DNA of 64,000 nt, from assembly GCF_014066305.1 (NCBI RefSeq), contig NW_023501094.1:279828-343827 (forward strand), given 5' to 3'. The position numbers and the translations under genes are program-made. The notes beneath the pieces are model-generated. The model was not told where the DNA came from, ran no database searches, and worked only from the letters and a program-made list of their open reading frames with translations. Positions 1-9,720 of this stretch are shown here, piece after piece; position 1 is the first letter of the stretch, and each line of letters starts with the position of its first letter. The DNA comes from Letharia columbiana (lineage: Eukaryota; Ascomycota; Lecanoromycetes; Lecanorales; Parmeliaceae).

Positions 1-2270
1 TCACCACTCAGCCGCAATGGTATCCCTTTGACTTACATTGCACAGATCTTGTGAGGTAATCGCAGGTCTCGGTAGAATTTCGTTATTTATGAATTCGTGA
101 TGATATAGCGATCTAAACGAAGTAACGTCTCCTTCGAAGTCTATGCTACCACATCAGTATTGACTTATGACGAGCTGTTGACGCTATTCAAGGCTTTGCA
201 GCTGCAAGGAAATGCCATCTTCCTTACGTCCCATTAACCTGTCTGAGAAATACGAAGCATTTAGAGATCAACAGAAGCAATGCTCTCAGTCTGTCGTAGA
301 AATCGATCGAGTCATCCCAAGCATGGAGGGAGCAGCAAGATGGCATGACAGCGCAACAACGTGCGGGTGAACTGCAATGACAGCAGGGAAGTAGCAACGA
401 CCCACCTAGCAGTTCTATTCACAGTCTTATTCAGAGCAATTCTTCCTCTAATTTTTGCGAAAATTGTTGAGAATGGACGCCGGCGGATCAATAGTCCTAT
501 CAGTAGTAGTTGGGTATCTTGCAGAAGTCAGCAAGCTGCTTAAGAAGAAGCGTTGCCAGTGATCGTTCTGCAAACTTTGAGAGACACGCAGGATTGGAAA
601 CGCGTACCAATAAAAGGATCAACAAGAATAGTATAACTGAATCTATGTATGCACAGGCGTAATAGAAATTGGTCACAGATAGTGTCTCGGAGATATACGA
701 TGTTCAATTGTGGTGCTTTTAGGCTCCGCCAAGAGTCTTAAACAGGACCCATAAAGGATTCAAGTATGTACCCGATGATTGTGTTCTTCTCTTGCTCGTC
801 AATTCTTCCCGGCCGAATACTGTTGTAGGACGCGACGGCCCATCGAAGGTACCAAATTGGGGAGACTGTGGATAAGTCTTCAGGTCGTTGAGGTGGCGAT
901 ATCGACCATCAAGACGACTGGCCTCATGACAGTCGGGAGTCGAAAGCCTAGACGGCTAGACAGGGAGGAAGAAGAACAGCTGTCGAAGTCTTCTGGTTCT
1001 CTAACGGCGCTGCTCTTGCGCGGGTGTTTCACTCAGGATGATTGCGGGGTTCCAAGCAGGTGATACGTTTCCAATTCGATGTCCCTCTGGGTCCTTGTCG
1101 ACCAGGCTGCGTTCACAGTGGGAGTATTCGTAGATGATAGGGTTCTCAGGAAGGGAAGTAAACCTCAATAAGGGTGGGAGCGAGCAGAGGAGGAGAGGAG
1201 GCCAGAGGCCAGGATGTTCCCCAGGGATCTTGAGGCGCTAAAAGTGAAGGACCCCAGTCGTCCCCGCGGGCGCGGGGTCTCTTTGAGTCTAAAAGAGGCG
1301 AGAGGCGTTCTTTTCAAATGCGGAGAGAGACTGGAGTCAAGTCTAGAGATGCTGCAATGCATGAGGATCGCACGAGGAGGGGTAAAAGCTCTGTCAGTCC
1401 TAAAGTAGCCAATGTCGATCATGCCATCTGATACGCTGGTCTTGGGTACATGCAGCCTACATGCCTGTGCTGAAGGGATTCGAGTAGTTATAGAGAATTA
1501 TTCTACAGGTAACGCTCTCAACAAGCCAGTCCGGCGGGATGGCGATGCGATACGGTGGGAAACTCCATCGCATGTAGCGGGATAATAATATCGAGCAAGT
1601 CCCAGGTCAATTCGCCTACTATTGCTATGCTCGAGCCTCGAGGTTGTGAAGGGTCCAGCTCACAAGCCACAGTTGGATAGCCTTCACAAGGACCAACCGG
1701 GATACCCCACACTTTCACTTTCACCAGTTTGAACATGTTAGGTGTACCCGTGTACCCGAGCAGCAAGTAGCCGCATGCACTAATGCTTCATGTGAATACT
1801 ATTATTTTCAGAACATCACGAGACAGCTGTGTTTGTCGATCTCGCAGGTCTGTCGTAAAGTCAAAAGAAGAATAGAGGCCCTGCAACAATGGCCGTCACG
1901 CTATATCGCAATCCCCAAAAGTATTAAGAATATCTTTTAAAGTGAACAACAGACTACCTCAGCAACTTGGTTTCTACTCGAAGCAAGACATGTATCGGAA
2001 ATGCTCGGCGAGCTTTTGCAGATAAAGTGGCTATCTGATCAGGCGCCCAATTCGTCTGGATTCTTTGTCCGGCATGTTTGCCTTACTCGGTCCTCAGAAA
2101 AGCTTCCAGACCACTCACAGGTGACCTTGATAGAAACCAGATGTGCGAGGTAAGGGTTCTTGAGAGGCCATCATAAGATCGTCCTTAGCATTCAACCTCT
2201 CGGTGCATCCCAAACGCCCTGCAGAGTCACTTGCAGTATCGTCAAAATTCCACATTCGTTTATTAACGCT
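1..2270. other. Ordinary-composition flank with no supported gene
   Basis: CpA and TpG are common here, so the stretch is not RIP-mutated. Several ATG-started frames exist (779-1063 plus, 1165-1422 minus, 1518-1766 minus, each under 95 codons), but none shows a recognisable domain, a conserved motif or a convincing intron chain. The overlapping pair at 1165-1422 and 1214-1408 on opposite strands is typical of chance frames. The right end is probably the 3' untranslated region of the NFU1-like gene, which is transcribed leftwards. I saw no tRNA-like structure. A multi-exon gene of an unfamiliar family could be missed by eye. Confidence 0.6.
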
Positions 2271-3335
2271 TCAGGCTTCTGCAGTATCCAAGCTCCCTTT
2301 CCCTACTGTTGAAGCAATGGCATCTGGTCCCTTCTGTTCCTTCAACTTTGCCTCGAATTTGGCAAATTCTTGCATAGCAATCTCCTCCTCTTGATCAAGC
2401 ACTTGTGTAACAGCTTTGACTTCTTCAATCTGTAGCGGATGATTGTCAGCACAGACATAAAGCTTATGGCCAAAGCAATGCATCACTAACGTAATGCATA
2501 AGCATACTCTCGATGCCATTTTTCAAGGTTACAGTGCTTGAATCACACGTTCTGCAAGCACCGCGGAGCTTCAGTAGAACATGCCCATTTTCAAAGCCTC
2601 GAAACTCAATATCCCCCCCCGTCTTCTTGGATCGCTGGTCGAATCCGGGTCTCGAGAAGTTCCTTGATCATGCCTACCACTTCGCTATCGTTCTCGTCGT
2701 ATCCAAGCGTATCTTGTTCCCCTCCTTCTTGCCCCGCTTCAGCGGACTTGTTCTCGATCGTATTGACAATCTGCTCGCCAGAAGTGACTGCTTCCGTGAT
2801 CAAACTGAAAACCTCTGGTTTGACGTGCGCCCAGATAGCATCAGAGGCCTTCGTGACAGTAATGAAATCTGGACCATAGAATATTGAAGTAATTCCATCG
2901 ACGTTCAGCAATCGCGCTGCCAAAGGCGAAGGGTGTGGAGGCGCCAATGTAGATCTGGGCGACAAATACTCGAGAAACGGCGATGCTAAACCCTCAGGTA
3001 AAATAGTGTGGTTGGGAAGGAATTTGAGTGCCTTCGATGCCTCAGTAGCTGATACTGGTCGTGTGGGGTCGTTTGCTCACATCAGCGTTTGGCGTATTCT
3101 CTGTTTGGATGAATATCGTTCGAATTGTGCCAGCGAGGGCATGTGGTTGGAACTTGGACCTCGAATTCAACGAGTCAAGCCGCGGTCTAAGTCGTATACT
3201 CGAAGCGGTCAGGGTGTTTGATGTGGTGTATTGATGCAGTGCTTTAGAACACCTTGGGACTGCTCGTGATGCTGTTGCTGAGGGTCGCAAGACGCCTAAG
3301 GATTGCAAAGAGGCTCGAGGGAAAATGGTCGACAT
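2271..3335 (-). CDS. NFU1: NFU1-like mitochondrial Fe-S cluster scaffold, three exons, one frameshift
   Basis: The family carries [4Fe-4S] clusters to mitochondrial client enzymes. Exons are 3335-3081, 3031-2491 and 2429-2271; with one G removed from the G8 run (plus strand C8 at 2613-2620) they give 317 residues, slightly longer than yeast or human NFU1. Residues 1-70 are rich in Arg, Ser and Ala and look like a mitochondrial presequence. The N-terminal Nfu domain starts with FIQTENTPN (75-83) and contains YGPDFITVTK (137-146). The C-terminal NifU domain starts near EDGGD (221-225) and has the cluster-binding CxxC (C244, C247) before STVTLKNGIE. The tail is acidic and helical. An in-frame TAA lies two codons upstream of the ATG, which fixes the start. 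As read, the frame stops after about 226 residues and loses CxxC, so this is either a sequencing error in the homopolymer or a null allele. The base composition is normal. Confidence 0.93.
2430..2490 (-). other. Intron 2 of the NFU1-like gene (61 bp)
   Basis: The donor is GTTAGT at 2490, a GCTGAC branch sequence lies at 2450-2445, and the acceptor is CTACAG ending at 2430. Removal joins ESMLMHY to IEEVKAVTQV in phase 0, continuing the C-terminal helix of the NifU domain. Retention runs into a stop. Confidence 0.93.
3032..3080 (-). other. Intron 1 of the NFU1-like gene (49 bp)
   Basis: On the minus strand the donor is GTGAGC at 3080 and the acceptor is AAG at 3032. Removing it joins NTPNAD to ALKFLPN in phase 0, the sequence expected at this point of the N-terminal Nfu domain. 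Left in, the frame ends at a TGA inside the intron. There is no perfect CTRAC branch site. Confidence 0.9.
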
Positions 3336-3500
3336 CTTTTAGAAAATCAAGTACACTTGTTGTTTTTTGAGGAGTGAACGTTGAAGCGATCATGATAGAA
3401 GCCCGAACACCGTCGTCATTATTACTAAATTTGCCGAAAATAACCAAAGTCCTCTATCTCTCGGGTGTTTCTATACCTCAGCCAACGCTAAAAAAATTAT
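3336..3500. promoter_or_regulatory. Short upstream region of the NFU1-like gene, ending at the RIP boundary
   Basis: Only about 150 bp of ordinary sequence separates the start codon from DNA in which CpA and TpG fall away sharply (from about 3490). The core promoter and 5' untranslated region must lie here or reach into the AT-rich block. No TATA or CCAAT box stands out. The regulatory role is inferred from position alone. Confidence 0.4.
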
Positions 3501-3614
3501 CATTAGCATAGTTTTAGAGTGGCTGCGCTATACTCGTATATATTCGAAAGTCTTTAATATCTAATAATAGACGATTTAAATTTTACTTTAGTAATTTATT
3601 CTTTTATAATAATA

Positions 3615-4206
3615 ACGAGTAAAGGCCTATAAATTAAATTTATAATTTTTTTTTTTAATTAGAGCTATCGAGTAAATAGATAGATAATATTAAAAGTAGA
3701 ATATTAGATATATTAGAATAATTGAAAGACTAATTATTAATTTATAAAATATACGAATATTTATATATATAAAATAGATAACTAATAATAACTAATAATT
3801 ACTAGCTCTAGTAATACGCGATATATTATACGATAGTCGAAGGGGCTAATATTATAACAGATAAGCGAATCTTTAATAAGCGAACTTTAATAAGCGATAT
3901 TTGAATTCCTTACGCTTTAATAATTATAAGACTAAATTTAAGAATTTTTTTTCTTCTAAAAGTTCACATTTCGTTCTATAATTTAAAAAAAAATCTTAAA
4001 ATTTTAATAGAAAATAAAAAAGTTATTCTATGTGTTAATAATATATATCTATTTTTTTAATATTTAATAATTACGAACGCTAATTTATTTACTCGCGATA
4101 ACTTAGTCGATCTAATTAAAGAGCGTAGTAATTTTAAATTTATAATTAGCTATATATATAAATTTAAGATTTTTAAACTTAATTCTATCTTATTCTTTTA
4201 TATATA
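3615..4206 (+). mobile_element. Family A copy 1, non-autonomous DNA-transposon-like element
   Basis: The left end reads ACGAGTAAAGGCCTAT and the right end is a RIP-mutated form of CCCTACCTTATTCTGTTATA. Both ends recur in several other places in the window. The body contains degraded repeats of the subterminal motif TTTGGTGAGCG, here seen as AATAAGCG. No coding capacity is visible. A 172-bp solo LTR interrupts the copy near its left end. The transposon superfamily is not assigned. Confidence 0.7.
3688..3859 (-). mobile_element. Solo LTR of the short LTR element, with 5-bp target duplication
   Basis: This 172-bp segment is the reverse complement of the LTRs at 41880-42062 and 42688-42869: it ends in a RIP-mutated version of the start TGTTATAATATTAGCCCC and begins with the complement of CTACTTTTAATA. 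It is flanked by GATAA at 3683-3687 and 3860-3864, a perfect 5-bp target-site duplication. It lies inside family A copy 1. A single LTR with matching flanks indicates LTR-LTR recombination after insertion. Confidence 0.88.
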
Positions 4207-4556
4207 CTAATATTAAAAAATTAAAAAATTAAAAAATAGAATATAAAATAAGATATCTAAGATAGAGTTTTAAGAGTTTTATAAATTAGATTTATATTAA
4301 GAACGTTATATATTAATATAATAAATTTTATTTAAATTTTATAAATTCTATATCGCGTAATAAGACGTAGAAAAACTCGAGATAAGTTTTCGAAAGAGTA
4401 TTCTCTAAAATTTACTCTCGAATTTATTAAATTTAAGATTATATATTATTAGATAGCGAATATTATTAAATAAATATAAGTATTTATATAAGCGTTATAT
4501 TAAAATAAGATATAACGTTATTAAAATATCGCTATTATCGTTAATAATCTCGCTAG
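4207..4556. other. RIP-mutated spacer, nothing recognised
   Basis: AT-rich sequence lies between two family A copies. CpA and TpG are nearly absent, so it was once repeated DNA, but I could not match it to another stretch of the window or to a protein domain. Confidence 0.5.
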
Positions 4557-5345
4557 TAATATATATAATAGAATAAGATAGACTTAAATTAAAAAGTCTT
4601 AAATTTATATATATAGTTTATTATAAATTTAAGAATATTACGCTTTTTAATTAAACTATTTAAATTAGCTTATTAATTCTCTTAAGTCTCTTTTATTAAA
4701 AAAATAAATATATATTATTTATAAATAAAATAACTTTTTTATTTTCTATTTAAATATTAAGATTTTTTATTATTCTAGAGCGTAATTTACGCTTCTTATT
4801 ATCGAAAAATTTATAAAATTTAATCTTATAAATATTTAAAGAAAAGAAATTTAAATATTATCTATTAGAAGTTCGCTTATTAAGTTTACTCGATAGTCGA
4901 TAATTCTATTAAAAAAATAAGTATATATTATTTAATTTTAGAATAACATTTATATTTTCTATTAAATTTTAAAAAATTTATTTTAAATTATAGAACGTAA
5001 TTTACGCTTTTAAATAAAAAAAGAATTATTAAATTTAATCTTATAAATATTTAAAGATAAGAAATTTAAATATCGTCTATTAAAAGTTCGCTTATTAAAT
5101 TTACTCGATAGTCGATAGTTTTAATTAAAAAATAGATGTATATTATTTAATTTTAGAATAACTTTTTAATTTTCTATTAAAGTTTTAAATTTATCTTTTT
5201 AAATTATAGAACGTAATTTATACTTTTAAGTAAAAAAAGAATTATTAAATTTAGTCTTATAAATATTTAAAGATAAAGAATTTAAATATTATCTATTAAA
5301 TTTACTTTATAGTCGATTACTCTAATTAAAAAATATATATATATT
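4557..5345 (-). mobile_element. Family A copy 2, inverted, with three tandem 215-bp units
   Basis: The copy begins with the complement of the family right end (ATATATAATAGAATAAGATAG, RIP-mutated). It then holds three tandem units that repeat at 215-216 bp, judged from the block CGTAATTTAC at 4781, 4996 and 5212. Each unit carries the complement of the subterminal TTTGGTGAGCG motif, seen as GTTCGCTTATTAA. The AGGCCTTTACTCG end is not found at the expected place, so the copy is truncated near 5345. Noncoding. Confidence 0.7.
4686..5335. repeat. Three tandem copies of a 215-bp subterminal unit
   Basis: The same block order (AAATA-rich lead, CGTAATTTACGC, AAATTTAATCTTATAAATATTT, GTTCGCTTATTAA) occurs three times. 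The same unit appears about twice in the copy at 14730-15323, there at about 209-bp spacing, and once or twice at 18571-19034. The unit number therefore varies between copies of the family. Confidence 0.75.
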
Positions 5346-5463
5346 ATTTATAAGAGTCGTAAGAGTCTAAAGAATCTAAATTAGATATAGTTTAAGGCTA
5401 TATTAAATTCGAGAGAATTATCTCTCTAGTATAAATATATAATAGTACTAGACGTATAGTAAA
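5346..5463. other. RIP-mutated spacer before the alpha LTR
   Basis: About 118 bp of AT-rich sequence between the truncated family A copy and the left LTR of element alpha. No feature recognised. Confidence 0.4.
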
Positions 5464-5652
5464 TATTATAAATTATGCTTATAATAGAAGCTAGTAACTA
5501 ATAGCTTAATATAACTTAATATTAAGATATATTTAGATAACTAGATTTCATAGAAGAAGAATCATCTTTTTTACTACTTAAGAAACGTCTTTCTTAAAAA
5601 ACGTCTTTCTTAGAAATAAGATTTCTAAGAATCTAATATTATTATAATAGTA
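5464..5652 (+). repeat. Left LTR of alpha
   Basis: It matches 11811-12000 along its length, including AGAAGAAGAATCATCTTTTTT and a short internal duplication of AACGTCTTTCTTA. The start TATTATAAATTATGCTT and the end ATTATAATAGTAA are shared by both copies. This copy is more RIP-mutated than the right one (for example TTTCTAAGAATCTAATATT here against TTTCTGAGGATCTGACGTT there). Confidence 0.85.
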
Positions 5653-6485
5653 ATAGCAATATCTATATAGCAGCAGCTACTATATAATAACTTACTACTA
5701 GAAATTAATAGAGTTCTTTATTAATATTAAACTAATTCGAAGTTGAGAATCCTTATACTTCTTAAATAAGAACGAAGAATCTTCGTACTTCTTTATCTTT
5801 CGCTACTTCTATATACTCGTTAAGCTAACTTTCTATAATATAATCATTTAGACCTAATAACTACGAGATTTTATTACCTTCGATTATTAAGTAAGCTCCC
5901 TTATTAATAAAACTACTTAAAAGATTATTTAATATCTTATTAAGAATACCTTTAGATCTACTAGACTAGTATTATTATTATTAAGAGATTAATAAATATA
6001 ATCTTATTCTTCTTTATTTAATTCTCTTTCTTAATAAACTTAGCTAGAAGATTAGACTATCAATTATACTTCCCTAAGAATAATACTTTATTCTTTTTCA
6101 AGAATCTACGACTTAGAAATATCGCTTTTTCAATTTCTCTTCTACTAGTAATACTCTAGAAGTAGAAAAATATACCCCTTTAGATTAAGCTATAAATATC
6201 TCGCCTATTAAATCTTTAAATAATAATTTTTAACTTACTACGAAGTTTAAAGATTTATAATATCTTTTATTAAAAATCTTAAATACTTTCGCTAATAAGA
6301 TTATTTATTATTATAGTAATAGTAGAATAATAGATAAAGAATTCGAAGTAGATTCTTAAGCTATTAATATAAAAATAATTATTATTAATATTATTAATCG
6401 CTATATAAAAAATTACTTAAATTTAAAATCTTCTAACTTATCGAGTTCGCTAGAAAATCTAGAAAATCTAGAAATATTAAGTTAG

Positions 6486-7110
6486 AATATTATTAACGAA
6501 AATAATAAACCCCGCTTTCTTAACAGCGATATCGAATTCTTCGATTCTTTTTATAATAATAAATCTTCTAATATAATAGTAGATATAGAATATATCGAGA
6601 AAGAAACCTATTTTCGAGATATTACTATCTTTATCGATAGAATTAAAAATATTATAAGAGTTAAGAATGTAGAGCTACTACGGAATAACCTGCAGATCTA
6701 TCGAAGCGGATTCTTCGATTCTTTCTACGATAGCAAATCTTCTAATACGACAGCAGGCATAGAGTATGTCGGGAAAGAAACCTATTTCCGACATATTATT
6801 ATCTTTATCGATAGAATTAAGAATATTACGAGAGTTAAGAATATAGAGCTACTACGAAATAATCTATAGATCTATCTTTAAAGCGAAGCACTTAAGTAAT
6901 ATATATATTAGCTTATTAATAATAAAAAGCGTCTACTAACTTATAATAATAATATTAAAAAATAGAGTACTACTTTATTTAAGAGATTTAAATCTATTAA
7001 AGTATCGAAAATAGCTACTATTATTAAGAAATAATATATACTTAATAATATTATAAGATATTATAAGTTACGTAAGTATACTATAACTATTATTAGAGTT
7101 ACTAAAATAA
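6486..7110 (+). pseudogene. Gag-like remnant of alpha with an in-frame 58-codon duplication
   Basis: Positions 6486-6866 are open for 127 codons without a start codon, the longest stop-free plus-strand coding stretch I noticed in the block. The frame contains ETYFRDITIFIDRIKN and, 58 codons later, ETYFRHIIIFIDRIKN. It runs on through stops into a part reading EALK-Y and ST-LFKRFK, the pattern of gypsy Gag (original Trp and Gln codons now TAG/TAA). The two units (6537-6710 and 6711-6884) are exactly 174 bp apart. The second unit keeps more CpA. The Gag call is by pattern and position, not by search. Confidence 0.65.
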
Positions 7111-9239
7111 TAAAACTCGATAATAAGTATAATTAGCTTAATATTATTTAAAATAATCTTAATATCAAATTTTAATCTAATATAGATCTACTTACTATTT
7201 AAATTACGCTAAATTAATTTTTTATAACTATAGATATAAAAAAGAATTAATAATAAATAAAGGCTTTAAGAATAACGAAGTTTAGTTTAAGTAATACTTC
7301 TTATATATTAAATCTATCTTATAGAAATAATCTTAATTAATATAATTAAGTAAAAGATATATCTAACCGATCTATAAACTCTAGTTTTTAGAATTTTAAT
7401 TAATTATAATAGTAATCTTTAGCTTTTCTTAATTAGTAGAATTATTAAATTTATAATTAATCTTAAAATTATTAACTAGCTTATTAAAGTAACGATTCTA
7501 CTTATTAAAGCTACTCTTAAAAAGATATATAGTAAATACTATTAGCTTTATTAATATAGTATTAGATTACTACTAATTTAAATTAGTATTAATAGTAAAA
7601 CACATATAATTCTCGCTAGTCTTTTTAGTCTAGTCGTATCCTATATTAACCTAAAGAAGCTTATTAGAATACTATTATTTAATCTTTTTAACTATAAGAG
7701 TAGCGAGCTTATTAAACCTTAATTAATAAAATAAAGAAATTCGAGGATTTTTAATAGAATTTAAGTTACTCGAAGGATTTTAATAGCTTTCATAACGACT
7801 ATAGTAAGAAGAATATTAAGAAATAAGAAAACGATTACTTTAACTTCTACGAATCTTATAGAAGCACGAAATCGAAGATTAATTTCATCGACTTATCGCT
7901 ATTAGAACACTCTTATTAACGATATTATAAGAAGTTTAAATCTAGAAATAAGCTATTCTATTACCTTAGATAGTAATACTAGAATTACGAGAATCCCGAG
8001 AATTTTAAGAATTTCAAATATGCTATCGAAGTAGATATCTATGCTATCGAGACGAATTCTATACTTAAAATCATTAAGTCTACTATCGTAGCACCGCCTA
8101 AATACGAGTAAGAAATCGCTTTTCATAGTTTTTAGTATATTAAGGCAAATACTCATCTAAATTCAAATTCTTTCGATATAAAAGTTTATCTAAATTTCGA
8201 ATACTCGATTACTCTCGAAGATCGAGCTTTACTAGCTTTCTTATCTAACTTCGAGAAACAAATCTAAAAATAAATATCTCTTATACCGGTCCGAGGCTAC
8301 GGTAATAAAATCACGAATATTATAGAGTATATTCTTATAAATCTATACTTTCTAAAAAGTCTAGAAAATATAGAAAAAGCTACTCTTACTAAGATATAGA
8401 TAAAAATTTACTTAATAAATAATCTTAAGACTAATATATTAATTAAAACGAATATTCTTATATTATATAAGTTTCTATTAAACTACGAGTTATAGTTTAC
8501 TATTATAAATAATTATTAAAATATTAAGATCTCTACTTATTTTATAACGAAGTCTTACTTTTAAGTTAAGCGAGTCGTAAAAAGTAAAGTCTATACTTAT
8601 ATTATTATTTAACTTTATAATAAATATTCTAATTAGCTATTATAACACGCTTTTTAATAATTATAATTATCTATTTAAATTTAAATTCTTAACTTTTCTT
8701 AATAAAGAAGACGATATTCTTATTTACGTTATAGATTTCGCTATATCTTTTATATAAATAAGAAATTCTATAAAAGTACTAATCTTACTTTCTAGAAATA
8801 CGAGACTAGATACTATAATAGAGTATATTATAAATAAATACTACTAAGTTTCTTATAAATTAGTAAACTTAGTAGCTTATAAATAATATACTTTAGATTA
8901 ATCGAAGATAGCTATCGTTATTATAATTACAAATAATTTTATTAATATAAATTATACTATTACGATAGATTCTAATCTTAAATATATACTTTTAAATAAC
9001 GTAATTATTTATAATAAGAATAAGGCTTATTATACTTTTAGCTTCGTTATAATAAAATTTAAAGATATCTTTATAAATTTAGAAAGTATTATAGATATTT
9101 CTAAAGAATAGTAAATATTAATCTTATTAAAGCTAGACGTTAAAGTAAAGTTATTAAAAGTCTATTTTTTTAATTATAAAGATCGAGAAGTAATTAATAT
9201 TACTTTTAATAAGCTATAATAGTAAAAAAAGCTTTATTT

Positions 9240-9720
9240 TTCTATATAATTAACTTCTTATAGTTAATCTTACTTTATAATTTAATAAAATATATTATAA
9301 GATCGTAAAAAAAGAATTATTATTAATATCTAAGAATTTAATACTATAATAAAAGATAATAACTATCTATTACTTTTATAATTAAATATTATTATATTAA
9401 TAATAAAATATATCTATATTTCTATTATAGATAAAGTTATATAATTTTATTAATTTAATATAAAGCTTTTTAATAGATATAAATTTACTATTATTAATTA
9501 TCGTAATTAAAAAGAATTTAATATAACATTTATAAGATATAAGAAATTTTTATTATATATATAATATTAGACTAATACCCTACTACGTTTACTTTATACT
9601 TTTATATATACTTTTATAAACGATATTATTATCTTTAATAGAATCTTTTAGAAGTATAAATCTTATCTTTAATAGCTATTTTAGCTATTATAAGAGAAAC
9701 GTACTTCTCTAATATTAACG
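9240..9720 (+). pseudogene. Reverse transcriptase core of alpha (gypsy type)
   Basis: The frame shows a TYRDWKEFN-like block followed by a YKKFLLYIYNI stretch and then the catalytic site FIND-IIIFNRIF at 9613, where a gypsy RT has F/Y-V-D-D-IVIFSRTF. The first catalytic Asp codon is now AAC (Asn), a G to A change expected from RIP on the other strand. The following text reads YKSYL-QLFQLL-EKRTSL, again as in gypsy RTs once TAA/TAG are read as Gln/Glu. A near copy lies at 33635-34072. Confidence 0.82.

Noticed and set aside
779..1063. 94-codon plus-strand frame starting with ATG
   Set aside because: No known domain or motif; Arg/Ser-rich ends and no intron logic. It lies in ordinary DNA where frames of this length arise by chance.
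1165..1422. Overlapping frames on both strands (1165-1422 minus and 1214-1408 plus)
   Set aside because: They mirror each other over the same GC-richer stretch and neither resembles a known protein.
1518..1766. 82-codon minus-strand frame with some protein-like text (KLVKVKVWGIPVG)
   Set aside because: Not recognised; no supporting splice sites or extension were found. Kept out for lack of evidence, though it could be an exon.
2638..2660. TGGTCGAATCCGGG, resembling a tRNA T-arm
   Set aside because: It lies within the coding exon of the NFU1-like gene and no acceptor or anticodon stem can be drawn around it.
2513..2965. Plus-strand frames and the retained-intron frame around the NFU1-like gene
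   Set aside because: Plus-strand frames are antisense shadows. The minus frame beginning at 2519 is exon 2/3 read through intron 2.
7953..8156. 67-codon minus-strand frame
   Set aside because: It is antisense to the alpha element, in a region whose composition is set by RIP; there is no domain.
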